From: Buttiauxella sp965119215
Lineage (GTDB): Bacteria > Pseudomonadota > Gammaproteobacteria > Enterobacterales > Enterobacteriaceae
NCBI GenBank assembly: GCA_965119215.1
Contig: CBCPKK010000001.1
Coordinates: 186,001 to 250,000 of the forward strand
Length of the DNA: 64,000 bases
Direction of reading: 5' to 3'
In this document: piece after piece, positions 7,415 through 15,739 of the stretch
Position numbering within the stretch: the stretch's first letter is position 1
Layout of the letters: the number at the start of each line of letters is the position of its first letter
Notes under the pieces: generated by a model
What the model was told of the DNA's origin: nothing
The model's database searches: none
Seen by the model: only the letters and a program-made list of their open reading frames with translations
Program-made: the position numbers and the translations under genes

Positions 7415-8677
7415 TTACGCCGCATCGCGCTGTTTAGCATAAATATACGGCGGAATATATTCATCATGACAGACATCAAGATAATCAGACCACCATTGCA
7501 TCATGGCTTTTCTGGCATCAAGGTGTTCAGCTTTATGGATATAAGCTGCCCGCACACTGTTGCGTTCCTGATGGCTCATCTGGCGTTCCACCACATCCTG
7601 TGACCAGCATTCCGATTCCATTAACGCACTACAGGCCATTGTTCTGAATCCGTGCCCACAAATATCCGCTTTGGTGTTATACCCCATTAAGCGCAATGCT
7701 TTGTTGACTGTACATTCACTCATGGGTTTATAAGGATTATGGTCGCCGGGAAACACCAGTTCCAGATGACCGGAAATTTCCCTGATCTGTTGCAAAATGG
7801 CAATCGCCTGACGGGAGAGCGGCACAATATGCGGTGTGCGCATTTTTGCACCCCGCGTGGAGAATCGCACTTTGCTGATGGCTTCGCGTGTGGCAGGGAT
7901 CGTCCAGAGTTTATTTTTGAAATCAATTTCACTCCAGCGGGCAAAGCGCAGTTCACTGGAACGGATAAAAAGATGCAATGTCAGGGTGACGGCCAGACGA
8001 GTCAACTGACGACCTTGTTTATAATTTTCAACGCGAGCCAGTAATTCAGGCAGTCGCTCCAGCGGCAGAGCGGGGTAGTGATGCCTGACCGGTGCTGCTG
8101 TTACGCCATCCAGATGTAATGCAGGATTATTTTCTATCAACCCCTGCTGTACAGCAAAACGCATGATATTACACATGTGTTGTCTGGTGCGTGAGGCCAC
8201 TTCCAGTAATCCTTTTTCTTCGATACCTTTCAGCAAAGCGGTAAAGTGTTGTGCTTTGAGTGTGGTGACAGACTGATTGCCAATAATGGGAAAAATATGA
8301 TTATTCATACTGGCGAGAAGGCGGCTGGCGTGATTTTCAGACCATGTTTTATTGCTTTTATGCCAGCCAAGCGCCACTGTTTTAAAACTTTTCTCGGGAG
8401 CATGACGGGATTTTTCTGCGGCGCGTTGTTCCGCCGGGTTAATGTTTTGCGCGAGAAGTTTACGAATACCCTCACGCTGTTGCCGTGCTTCGGCAAGAGA
8501 CAGTTCTGGATAAGCACCTAAACTGATACGGGATTCTTTTCCGTTAAAGCGATATTTTAGATACCAGAGACGGGAACCGCCAGGATTGACGAGCAGATAC
8601 AGACCGAGTGAATCAGTGAATTTTACAGGTTTGGAAGAAGGTTTTAAGTTGCGGATTTTTGAATCATTTAAGGACAT
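7415..8677 (-). CDS. int: P4-type tyrosine integrase of the tRNA-Asn island
   Basis: The 420-residue protein inserts and excises the island at tRNA-Asn. I choose ATG 8677 (MSLNDSKIRNLKPSSKP), the usual start of this family. The longer frame adds 34 unlikely residues. The N-terminal DUF4102-type arm-binding domain (residues ~1-90, with GLYLLVNPGGSRLWYLKYR and LGAYPELSLAEAR) is followed by a core-binding domain and a catalytic domain. Active-site residues seen are Arg in FIRSSELRFARW, the HGFR box in ICGHGFRTMA, His in QMSHQERN and Tyr in RAAYIH. It sits 160 bases from tRNA-Asn, reading away from it, and has the length I recall for the integrase of the Yersinia high-pathogenicity island, which uses the same tRNA. 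Confidence 0.95.
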   Translation of the reverse strand: MSLNDSKIRNLKPSSKPVKFTDSLGLYLLVNPGGSRLWYLKYRFNGKESRISLGAYPELSLAEARQQREGIRKLLAQNINPAEQRAAEKSRHAPEKSFKTVALGWHKSNKTWSENHASRLLASMNNHIFPIIGNQSVTTLKAQHFTALLKGIEEKGLLEVASRTRQHMCNIMRFAVQQGLIENNPALHLDGVTAAPVRHHYPALPLERLPELLARVENYKQGRQLTRLAVTLTLHLFIRSSELRFARWSEIDFKNKLWTIPATREAISKVRFSTRGAKMRTPHIVPLSRQAIAILQQIREISGHLELVFPGDHNPYKPMSECTVNKALRLMGYNTKADICGHGFRTMACSALMESECWSQDVVERQMSHQERNSVRAAYIHKAEHLDARKAMMQWWSDYLDVCHDEYIPPYIYAKQRDAA

Positions 8678-8678
8678 G

Positions 8679-8727
8679 TGGTGGTCACTCCATAATCGAA
8701 CCGGATTGACCCCAGATCTGACCACCA
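8679..8727. repeat. Inverted repeat at the integrase start
   Basis: TGGTGGTCA (8679-8687) and TGACCACCA (8719-8727) are exact inverted copies, starting one base upstream of the integrase start codon. They are plausible binding sites for an excisionase or for integrase autoregulation. Confidence 0.5.
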
Positions 8728-8732
8728 AATTC

Positions 8733-8776
8733 TCCCGATGCATGCAGACAAATAGATATGCATCGGGAAGGTTTTT
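8733..8776 (+). terminator. Strong hairpin with T-run between integrase and attachment site
   Basis: TCCCGATGCAT (8733-8743) and ATGCATCGGGA (8758-8768) form an 11-base perfect stem, followed two bases later by GTTTTTC on the + strand. No + strand gene ends here. It may shield the attachment region from transcription crossing the integrase gene, or serve as a recombination-protein site. Confidence 0.5.
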
Positions 8777-8837
8777 CACGCTAACTTATTGAATCTAAAT
8801 CACATAAGGATTCGCAAAGAGGCATGAAAACAAGAAT

Positions 8838-8854
8838 TTGGCTCCTCTGACTGG
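8838..8854. other. Island attachment core (att) at the 3' end of tRNA-Asn
   Basis: The + strand TTGGCTCCTCTGACTGG reads CCAGTCAGAGGAGCCAA on the tRNA strand. This is the 17-base core I recall as the direct repeat of tRNA-Asn islands such as the high-pathogenicity island. The integrase lies on the island side. I found no second copy in the window, so the other boundary must lie left of base 1. Confidence 0.65.
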
Positions 8855-8914
8855 ACTCGAACCAGTGACATACGGATTAACAGTCCGCCGTTCTACCGAC
8901 TGAACTACAGAGGA
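8839..8914 (-). tRNA. tRNA-Asn (anticodon GTT)
   Basis: A 76-base tRNA including an encoded CCA. The acceptor stem TCCTCTG pairs with CAGAGGA, the anticodon loop CTGTTAA carries GTT, and the T loop reads GGTTCGAGTCC. It is the insertion site of the island; the island integrase regenerates its 3' end. Confidence 0.97.
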
Positions 8915-9014
8915 ATCGTTTGAACGGGGCAAATAGTAACGTCACGTTCAAAAAGAGTCAATGACAAAAATAACACATTGATTCAAATGATTAAATTAAA
9001 TCCAAATTGTTGAA

Positions 9015-9812
9015 TTAATGCACCGCATTTCCACTGGATGCCGCAGTGTTTTCACTCTCACGCAAGCGTGACAACGGGTCCTGGCCATAGAACTGGCAAA
9101 AACGTTGATAAAGTGAAGGGAAGCGCGGGGCGAAAAGCTCGGGCGCACTGAAAAAATACTCTGATAAAACGGCGAAACATTCTGCCGGTTCGGACGCTGC
9201 GTAAGCATCAATGCTGGCGGCATTTTCGCCTACCATGTCAATTTCGTCCTGGATGTTGTTCATTGCGGCGTGGAGATCATGCTCCCAGCCCGCGACTTCA
9301 CGTAGCGCTATTAACGGAACGCCGCTGGCACGATCGCCATTGCGCGTATCCAGTTTATGCGCCACTTCGTGAAACACCAGGTTAAAACCGGAAGCGTCGA
9401 AAGAATCTTGCACATCGAGCCAGTTAAGAATAATGGGGCCTTGTTGCCAGCTTTGACCAGACTGCACGATGCGCTGGTTATGTACCAGGCCAATATCGTC
9501 TTCCCATTCATCGTCTACCACAAACGGGGCAGGGTAGATGAGGATTTCATGGAAACCGTCCAGCCACTCAAGACCCAGTTCAAGCACCGGCAGGCAGAAA
9601 AGCAACGCGATGCGTGCGCTTTTCAGGTCATCAAGTTCGAGGCCTTGCAAAGGCACCAGACGTTTTTGCTGTAAAAAGCGATCGGCAAGGCGAACCAGCT
9701 TTTCTTGCTCAACGGGCGTGAGCGTTGCCAGTACCGGAATAGCTAAAGCCTGTTCCCACGGCAATGCCGTGACAGCAGATGAATCACTTGATTTCCAGGG
9801 CCACTTAATCAT
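9015..9812 (-). CDS. mtfA: MtfA, DgsA (Mlc) anti-repressor and zinc peptidase
   Basis: The 265-residue cytosolic protein binds and inactivates the glucose repressor Mlc, which raises ptsG expression, and has zinc aminopeptidase activity in E. coli. The start ATG 9812 (MIKWPWKSSD) matches the family. Seven upstream residues in the open frame are not expected. The zinc site HEVAH is at residues 148-152, with further ligand regions downstream (YAASEPAECFAVLSEYFF). It sits beside tRNA-Asn as in E. coli. Confidence 0.96.
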   Translation of the reverse strand: MIKWPWKSSDSSAVTALPWEQALAIPVLATLTPVEQEKLVRLADRFLQQKRLVPLQGLELDDLKSARIALLFCLPVLELGLEWLDGFHEILIYPAPFVVDDEWEDDIGLVHNQRIVQSGQSWQQGPIILNWLDVQDSFDASGFNLVFHEVAHKLDTRNGDRASGVPLIALREVAGWEHDLHAAMNNIQDEIDMVGENAASIDAYAASEPAECFAVLSEYFFSAPELFAPRFPSLYQRFCQFYGQDPLSRLRESENTAASSGNAVH

Positions 9813-9948
9813 GTTACTCGCTCGCAAAGTCATCTTTTGAACGGAAAACTACTATACCCGAAATAATGAGTGCTGCATCAACGTGGTAAGTGATTACGTC
9901 CAGAACGTGAAGCGTGACGGGTAACCAGGTGATTTTAGCTCGATGAAT

Positions 9949-9974
9949 GCAAGAAAGCCCGCAGATGCGGGCTT
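9949..9974 (-). terminator. Terminator of the porin gene
   Basis: AAGCCCGCA and TGCGGGCTT form a 9-base stem around GA (9955-9974). The minus strand continues with a T-rich run. It lies 30 bases after the porin stop. Confidence 0.8.
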
Positions 9975-10003
9975 AGGTTTACAGCAAAAACAGAGGGGAA
10001 GAC

Positions 10004-11134
10004 TTAGAACTGGTAGACCAGACCTAATGCTACGATGTCATCAGTACCAATGTTGTTAGCTGTATTGAAGTCATCATCTGAGTCCAGCAAATTGATTTTG
10101 TAATCAACGTAAGTGGACATGTTTTTGTTAAAGTAGTAAGTCGCACCAACGTCAACATACTTAACCAGGTCTTGATCATGACCATATGCACTATTCAGAT
10201 CTTTGCCTTTTGACTGGAGGTAAGCGATGGAAGGACGCAGACCGAAGTCGAATTGGTATTGCGCTACAACTTCAAAGTTTTGAGTTTTATTTGCAATACC
10301 ATCATTCCCATAAGCAGTCATGTTTGTGGTTTCTGAATACATGGTTGCCAGGTAGATGTTATTGGCGTCATATTTCAAACCAACTGCCCATGCGTCAGCC
10401 TTATCACCACCAGCTTTTTCATTATAAAGGCTGTGGCCAGCAACGGCTTGATCGTCGGTACGATCTGATGAGGAATAAGCTGCGCTCGCGCTCACGCCCA
10501 TACCAGTATCATAAGAGGTAGACATACCCCAGCCGTCGCCATTTTGTTTCGAAGTTTTAGCATGATCACCGCTCGAACCTTCTTGTTCAGTAGAAGCGCT
10601 CTCATTATTGCCCTGATATTGCAGTGCAAAGTTCAAACCTGTAACTAAACCGAAGAAGTCGGTATTACGATAAGTGGCAAGGCCAGTTGCACGGTTTGTC
10701 ATGTATACATCAGTTTGTGCTGAAGTATCACCACCAAATTCTGGCAGCATATCCGTATAACCTTCAGCGTCATACACCACGCCATAGTTACGGCCATAAT
10801 CGAATGAACCCAACTCGCCAAATTTCAGGCCAGCAAAAGCTAAACGGGTCCAGCCTTGCGTGCCAGTTGAGGATTCAGTTGCGTTAGCCTGGAAGTTGTA
10901 TTCCCACTGACCATATCCTGTCAGTTCAGAATTGATCTGCGTTTCGCCTTTGAAACCCAGACGCGCATAGCTCATATCACCATCAGAGCTTGTATCATCA
11001 GAGAAGTAGTGCAGGCCATCAACTTTACCGTACAGATCCAGTTTATTGCCATTTTTGTTATAAACTTCCGCCGCGTGTGCAGTACCCATTGCCAATAAAG
11101 CTGGGATCACTAATGCCAGTGCTGTTCTTTTCAT
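10004..11134 (-). CDS. OmpC/OmpF-family outer-membrane porin (YedS/OmpS-type by position)
   Basis: The 376-residue general porin precursor has a 21-residue signal peptide ending THAA before AEVYNKNGNKLDLYG. Family hallmarks include the constriction-loop motif PEFGGDT, the SYARLGFKGETQI strand and the C-terminal Phe (LGLVYQF). It would form a trimeric 16-strand pore. Its place beside yedJ/dcm matches yedS of E. coli, which is broken in K-12, or the OmpS-type porins of Salmonella, so I leave the symbol open. Loops around residues 180-200 are Ser/Thr/Asn-rich and probably surface variable. A long AT-rich upstream region suggests silencing or osmotic control. Confidence 0.93.
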   Translation of the reverse strand: MKRTALALVIPALLAMGTAHAAEVYNKNGNKLDLYGKVDGLHYFSDDTSSDGDMSYARLGFKGETQINSELTGYGQWEYNFQANATESSTGTQGWTRLAFAGLKFGELGSFDYGRNYGVVYDAEGYTDMLPEFGGDTSAQTDVYMTNRATGLATYRNTDFFGLVTGLNFALQYQGNNESASTEQEGSSGDHAKTSKQNGDGWGMSTSYDTGMGVSASAAYSSSDRTDDQAVAGHSLYNEKAGGDKADAWAVGLKYDANNIYLATMYSETTNMTAYGNDGIANKTQNFEVVAQYQFDFGLRPSIAYLQSKGKDLNSAYGHDQDLVKYVDVGATYYFNKNMSTYVDYKINLLDSDDDFNTANNIGTDDIVALGLVYQF

Positions 11135-11723
11135 TTATATATTCCTTTAAACCATCATTATTATGAATAATAGGCTGTATTTAGTCCTCAACAACCGCAT
11201 TAATACTATTACAGCTAGTTCAATTTAATTATCGTCAAACATGTAACTAAATCATTTTAAATAAGACAAAATATTTCCATTGTTTAGTGTGGTATTTCAT
11301 TGATTTAATTGTTTTATTTTTATTTTGTTACCGTTTTTTAATTAATTGATAGTATGTTTTCTTTGTTTTTAATATGAAAATGTTATGTGTCTATGATTTA
11401 TTTTTATTGAAGTGTTGGAGGGCGGTTTTCAATATATGTATCATTAATCCGGGATAAGGTGTTTTTATATGTAGTGACACTTAACATGTTATTAATGACT
11501 GATAAATATCAATCCGAAAAACAAAGTTGGAGTATGAAAAATTGGGTGTTAAGGATTTGTATGGAAAATAAAAAAATAATGTATATTTGAACAAATTTAG
11601 GAATTATCTTAACCAAAACCTCGGTTTTCATACTGTTAAAAAACAACGAAAATGTGATAAAAATCACACTCTCAGTAGAGAGTGCACCCACCTTTTCACA
11701 CAAGCTAATGAATTGGGATATTT
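11135..11723. promoter_or_regulatory. 589-base AT-rich region between the porin and the yedR-like gene
   Basis: No gene is convincing here. It is very AT-rich from about 11180 to 11650, as expected for an H-NS-bound divergent control region. It should hold the porin promoter (leftward) and the promoter of the small membrane protein (rightward). The clear motif is a CRP-type palindrome at 11653-11668, followed by a small hairpin (ACTCTC-AGTA-GAGAGT). Confidence 0.55.
11653..11668. promoter_or_regulatory. CRP (cAMP receptor protein) binding site
   Basis: TGTGA-TAAAAA-TCACA is a perfect pair of half-sites with the standard six-base spacer, centred about 63 bases upstream of the start codon at 11724. 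Sequence match only; not tested. Confidence 0.6.
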
Positions 11724-11972
11724 ATGTCAGACGTTATGGACACGAAGCCAACCCGTACGCCCGGGGGGAAATTGGCGCTGTGGTTGTTTTATGGATTTTG
11801 CCTGTACATTGTGTGGGCAGTACTGCGCTATTTTTGGGTTGTTAGCAACGTCACCGGAGGCGACATGGGCTCGCTCGGTGGAAAATTGCTGGGTGCTTTA
11901 ATGGGATTACTGGTCTTAGGATCGGTGGCAGCACTGTTAGGTTGGCTAGCCTGGTATACACGAGCCAAATAA
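11724..11972 (+). CDS. Small inner-membrane protein (YedR-like by position)
   Basis: The 82-residue protein has two hydrophobic helices, about residues 17-42 (LALWLFYGFCLYIVWAVLRYF) and 54-77 (KLLGALMGLLVLGSVAALLG). The start ATG 11724 has GGGAT eight bases upstream. Its location between the porin and yedJ corresponds to yedR in E. coli, but I cannot confirm sequence identity from memory. The function is unknown. A perfect CRP-type site lies in its upstream region. Confidence 0.65.
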   Translation: MSDVMDTKPTRTPGGKLALWLFYGFCLYIVWAVLRYFWVVSNVTGGDMGSLGGKLLGALMGLLVLGSVAALLGWLAWYTRAK

Positions 11973-12186
11973 ATATCCCCGTCATACTTCAAGCTGTGGG
12001 GGTATTGTCTGCACTCACTTACCCCAGTCACTTACTAAAGTAAGCTCCCTGGCCGCCTACCCACAACTCGAATTATTCAGGGTATATACATTTTATGAAT
12101 GAGACTCTTGTCAGGGCTAAACTTGCTAATTTTGTGATCCTGTACTCATATTAAGTACCGGGTCCAGCTGCGAATAAGGAGTACGT

Positions 12187-12891
12187 ATGCCGATAGCCCA
12201 CTGGCAAGAGCGTTTTGAAGAGTATTTGCATCACAACTGGTTGCAGGATGATAAAGCGCATGACGTTGCCCATTTTCGTCGCGTGTGGAAAACATCGCAG
12301 CAGATTATGGAAACCACAGAAGCTGACCGCCTGATCGTGCTAACCGCGTGTTATTTTCATGATATCGTCAATTTGCCGAAGAACCATCCCGAACGACATC
12401 TTGCTTCTACTCAGGCTGCACAAGAAACACTGCGTATTCTTGATGCTCATTTTCCTGACTTTCCTCACCCGTTATACGATGCTGTCGCCCACGCGGTGCG
12501 AGCACACAGCTACAGCGCCGGGATTGCACCTCAGACACTTGAAGCGAAAATTGTACAGGATGCTGACCGCCTGGAATCATTAGGCGCTATCGGCCTGGCG
12601 CGTGTTTTCTATACTTCCGGTGCGTTAGGGCGGCCACTTTTTGATAGTGAAGATCCACTGGCTCGTGACCGCGAACTGGATGATGCAACCTATGCTCTCG
12701 ACCATTTCCAGAAAAAACTCCTTAAACTACCAGACACCATGCAAACCGAGGCCGGGCGTTCGCTTGCTCGTTACAACGCAGATTTTTTAGTGAATTACAT
12801 GGCTAAACTGTGTGCTGAACTAAAAGGTGATTATTGCGGCATTGAGCGCGATGTCGTTCAACAATTCTCCTCTCAACAGCTTATCCCTTAA
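12187..12891 (+). CDS. yedJ: YedJ, HD-domain phosphohydrolase
   Basis: The 234-residue cytosolic protein belongs to the HD metal-dependent phosphohydrolases. Metal ligands are visible as His/Asp in KAHDVAHFRR, the HD doublet in CYFHDIVNLPKN, and Asp in QDADRLESLGAIGLARVF. The physiological substrate is not known. The start ATG 12187 has AAGGAG six bases upstream. It is followed by a terminator and then dcm, the same order as E. coli. Confidence 0.93.
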   Translation: MPIAHWQERFEEYLHHNWLQDDKAHDVAHFRRVWKTSQQIMETTEADRLIVLTACYFHDIVNLPKNHPERHLASTQAAQETLRILDAHFPDFPHPLYDAVAHAVRAHSYSAGIAPQTLEAKIVQDADRLESLGAIGLARVFYTSGALGRPLFDSEDPLARDRELDDATYALDHFQKKLLKLPDTMQTEAGRSLARYNADFLVNYMAKLCAELKGDYCGIERDVVQQFSSQQLIP

Positions 12892-12904
12892 AATTAAATA
12901 GATG

Positions 12905-12935
12905 CCCGCAGAGCTTGCGGGTAGTTCTGTTTTTC
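12905..12935 (+). terminator. Terminator of yedJ
   Basis: CCCGCA and TGCGGG form a stem around a five-base loop, followed by a T-rich run (GTTCTGTTTTT). Confidence 0.75.
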
Positions 12936-12986
12936 TCTGGGTCAAATCAGTGATAGAGTAACACTCTATTTTCCCTGAAATGGTTC

Positions 12987-14408
12987 ATGATGAACGACTT
13001 CGACGCCATTGCCGAACAGCTCTCGCAGCAATCTCTCCGCCAGCAGCAACTCCAGTTAGAAGAAGACTACGCGTTAGTGAGCCGCATTCTGGAAATCTAT
13101 GACCAGAAAACAGTGGCGTACCACTTACGTCAGGTCAGCGGCGACTGGACACGTGAGTCGCTCAATCGCTGGTTTAATCGTAAATCTTCTCCGCGCACGC
13201 TGACTCCGGCTGAAAGCGAAATGCTGCAAAACATGCTGCCGCCACCGCCTGCGCACCACGGGAAATACGCGTTTAAGTTCGTCGATTTATTTGCCGGAAT
13301 TGGCGGGATTCGTAGCGGGTTCGAAGCGATTGGCGGGCAATGCGTCTTTACCAGCGAATGGAACAAGTATGCGGTGCGCACCTACAAAGCTAACTGGTAC
13401 TGCTGCCCGGAAAATCATCAGTTCAATCAGGATATTCGTGATGTGACGCTAAGCCATCGCAACGATATCAATGATGAAGAAGCCACCGCACACATTCAGG
13501 CAACTATGCCGGATCACGACGTGCTGCTGGCAGGCTTCCCTTGCCAACCGTTTTCGCTGGCAGGCGTGTCGAAGAAAAATGCGTTAGGTCGCGCGCATGG
13601 CTTTGCTTGCGAAACGCAAGGTACTTTGTTCTTCGATGTCGCTCGTATTATTGATGCAAAACGCCCGGCAATTTTTGTTCTGGAAAACGTTAAAAACCTG
13701 AAAAGCCACGATAAAGGCAATACCTTCCGCATTATTATGGAAACGCTCGATAGTCTGGGTTATGAGGTTGCTGACGCGGCGATAATGGGAGCCGGAGATC
13801 CGAAAATTATCGATGGCAAAAACTTCCTGCCGCAACACCGCGAACGTATTGTGCTGGTGGGCTTCCGCCGCGATCTCAATCTGCATAAAGACTTCACGTT
13901 GCGTAATATCAATGAGCTGTATCCGCAACGCCGCACAACGTTTGGTGAATTACTGGACCCAACGGTGGATAGCAAATATATCCTGACGCCTACGCTCTGG
14001 AAGTACCTCTACTATTACGCCAAAAAGCACCAGGCAAAGGGGAATGGGTTTGGCTACGGCCTGGTTGATCCTAAAAATCCGGCGAGTGTCGCGCGCACGC
14101 TGTCGGCACGTTATTATAAAGATGGTGCTGAAATTCTTATCGACAGAGGCTGGGACAAAGAACTGGGTGAAGCAGATTTTGATAATGCGGATAACCAGCT
14201 ACGACGTCCACGCCGTCTAACACCGCGAGAATGCGCGCGTTTAATGGGATTTGAAGCCGTGCAGGGGAATGCTTTCCGTATTCCGGTATCCGATACTCAG
14301 GCTTATCGGCAGTTCGGTAATTCAGTGGTGGTGCCTGCGTTTGCGGCTGTAGCCAAATTACTGGAGCCAACAATAAAACTGGCTGCTAAAAAGCGCAGGG
14401 CAAAGTAA
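12987..14408 (+). CDS. dcm: Dcm, DNA (cytosine-5) methyltransferase
   Basis: The 473-residue enzyme methylates the inner C of CCWGG. Family motifs appear in order: FVDLFAGIGGIRSGFE (motif I, AdoMet), the catalytic PCQPFSLAG with Cys186 (motif IV), LENVKNL (motif VI), QHRERIVLVGF (motif VIII), then the target-recognition region and RQFGNSVVVP (motif X). Length matches E. coli Dcm (472). The N-terminal ~90 residues differ from E. coli while the catalytic part is nearly identical. In E. coli dcm overlaps vsr; here another gene separates them. MMNDFD offers two adjacent start codons. Confidence 0.97.
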   Translation: MMNDFDAIAEQLSQQSLRQQQLQLEEDYALVSRILEIYDQKTVAYHLRQVSGDWTRESLNRWFNRKSSPRTLTPAESEMLQNMLPPPPAHHGKYAFKFVDLFAGIGGIRSGFEAIGGQCVFTSEWNKYAVRTYKANWYCCPENHQFNQDIRDVTLSHRNDINDEEATAHIQATMPDHDVLLAGFPCQPFSLAGVSKKNALGRAHGFACETQGTLFFDVARIIDAKRPAIFVLENVKNLKSHDKGNTFRIIMETLDSLGYEVADAAIMGAGDPKIIDGKNFLPQHRERIVLVGFRRDLNLHKDFTLRNINELYPQRRTTFGELLDPTVDSKYILTPTLWKYLYYYAKKHQAKGNGFGYGLVDPKNPASVARTLSARYYKDGAEILIDRGWDKELGEADFDNADNQLRRPRRLTPRECARLMGFEAVQGNAFRIPVSDTQAYRQFGNSVVVPAFAAVAKLLEPTIKLAAKKRRAK

Positions 14409-14427
14409 TACCTGATTAAATACAGGC

Positions 14428-14454
14428 GGGGCAACACAGTATTATTGTTGCCCC
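14428..14454. terminator. Bidirectional terminator-like hairpin between dcm and the secreted-protein gene
   Basis: GGGGCAACA and TGTTGCCCC form a 9-base perfect stem midway between two converging genes. T-runs are weak. Confidence 0.6.
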
Positions 14455-14466
14455 GAACGCTCGGAA

Positions 14467-15009
14467 TTAACGATTGCTATTCGCTTTTTGTTTCTCAATG
14501 CTGATTCCATATCTGGCCGTCATAATACCCGTCCGAAACTCCATCGTTTTTATTTGTTCAAAAGCGTCATCGCCGTCTTTTACATCCATATCCAGCAACT
14601 GGGCGCTCAACGCCTTGACTAAAATATCGCCAGTTCCCTTACGCTCATAATCAGCGCCTTCAATGCAGGAGATTGTGGCCAGGCGGTCGAACATCTGCAA
14701 ATCTTCAGACAGAAACGCCGTCTCAGTCATTTTGGTGCCCGTTTTACGCTCCCACTGGTGGAGCATCTCGCCACGAAACTGCTTTGGTGCAATCGTTTTG
14801 CAGTTCTTAATAATCTCAGAATCGAGAGCTGTGGCTTGTGAAATGGGTGTAGTTTGCCCGATCATCACTTCATTCCAGTGGGCAACATAGTCATAGGCGA
14901 TATTGTCTGGTGTTTGTTCTGCTGCAGCACAGGTATTGAATACGCCACTCACCAGCAACGCCGGGATAAATAATGCTTTGCATAATATTATTGGTTTTAA
15001 CAATTTCAT
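14467..15009 (-). CDS. Secreted protein of unknown function inserted between dcm and vsr
   Basis: The 180-residue precursor has a clear signal peptide (residues ~1-29, KLLKPIILCKALFIPALLVSG, cleavage likely after CAAA). The mature part is hydrophilic and helical, with two Cys (IIKNCKTI and TISCIEGAD) that could form a disulfide in the periplasm. I do not recognise the family. It lies on the strand opposite dcm and vsr, and the 220 bases upstream are strongly AT-rich, so this looks like a horizontally acquired gene placed in the dcm-vsr junction. No partner gene is visible. Confidence 0.8.
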   Translation of the reverse strand: MKLLKPIILCKALFIPALLVSGVFNTCAAAEQTPDNIAYDYVAHWNEVMIGQTTPISQATALDSEIIKNCKTIAPKQFRGEMLHQWERKTGTKMTETAFLSEDLQMFDRLATISCIEGADYERKGTGDILVKALSAQLLDMDVKDGDDAFEQIKTMEFRTGIMTARYGISIEKQKANSNR

Positions 15010-15234
15010 TTCATTTTATTCATAATAAAAAATATTCTGATTATAGATTGCCATTTTAATTGCATGGATAGAAGTTGAAATTATCATGGTGCTCGCTATT
15101 AAATAATTACGTAATTAGGCATTCTTAATCGATACAATGCGTTAGATAAATATTTATCTTTGATTAATATCCAAAAATATACATAATTAACGTTAAGCGA
15201 GTGATGTCAATATTCACCAATATAAGGCGGGCAG

Positions 15235-15708
15235 ATGGTCGATGTGCACAGTAAGGCCGTTCGCAGTAAAAATATGCGGGCGATTGCAACACGCGATACG
15301 GCCATCGAGAAACGGTTGGCAGGGTTATTGAATGAGTGCGGGTTTATCTTTCGTGCGCAGGATGCTTCGCTTGCCGGGCGTCCGGATTTTGTTATTGATG
15401 AACATCGCTGTGTTATCTTCGCTCATGGTTGTTTCTGGCATCATCATCACTGCTATTTATTTAAGGTCCCAGCAACCCGCACCGAGTTCTGGCTCGAGAA
15501 AATAGGCAAAAATGTGGAGCGTGATAAGCGCGATATACAGCGTTTATTAAGTGAAGGCTGGCGAGTGCTTTTGGTGTGGGAATGCGCACTACGTGGGCGT
15601 GAAAAACTGAGTGATAACGCACTTTGTGAGCGGCTGGAAGAGTGGGTTTGTAGCGGTGGAAATTACGCGCAAATTGATAGCCAGGGAATACATGCGTTAG
15701 TTAAATGA
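15235..15708 (+). CDS. vsr: Vsr, very-short-patch repair endonuclease
   Basis: The 157-residue enzyme nicks 5' of T in T:G mismatches that arise when Dcm-methylated C is deaminated. The catalytic Asp51 is in GRPDFVID. Zinc ligands are present in FAHGCFWHHHHC and in WECALRG. The central part is close to identical to E. coli Vsr. It does not overlap dcm as in E. coli and must have its own promoter or read-through past an opposing gene. Start ATG 15235 follows a GGCGGGC run. Confidence 0.97.
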   Translation: MVDVHSKAVRSKNMRAIATRDTAIEKRLAGLLNECGFIFRAQDASLAGRPDFVIDEHRCVIFAHGCFWHHHHCYLFKVPATRTEFWLEKIGKNVERDKRDIQRLLSEGWRVLLVWECALRGREKLSDNALCERLEEWVCSGGNYAQIDSQGIHALVK

Positions 15709-15711
15709 AAA

Positions 15712-15731
15712 CGGGTGGCAAGCGCCACCCG
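15712..15731. terminator. Bidirectional terminator between vsr and yedA
   Basis: CGGGTGGC-AAG-CGCCACCCG type hairpin (GGGTGGC/GCCACCC stem) flanked by AAA on both sides, between two converging genes. Confidence 0.7.
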
Positions 15732-15739
15732 AAAGTTGA

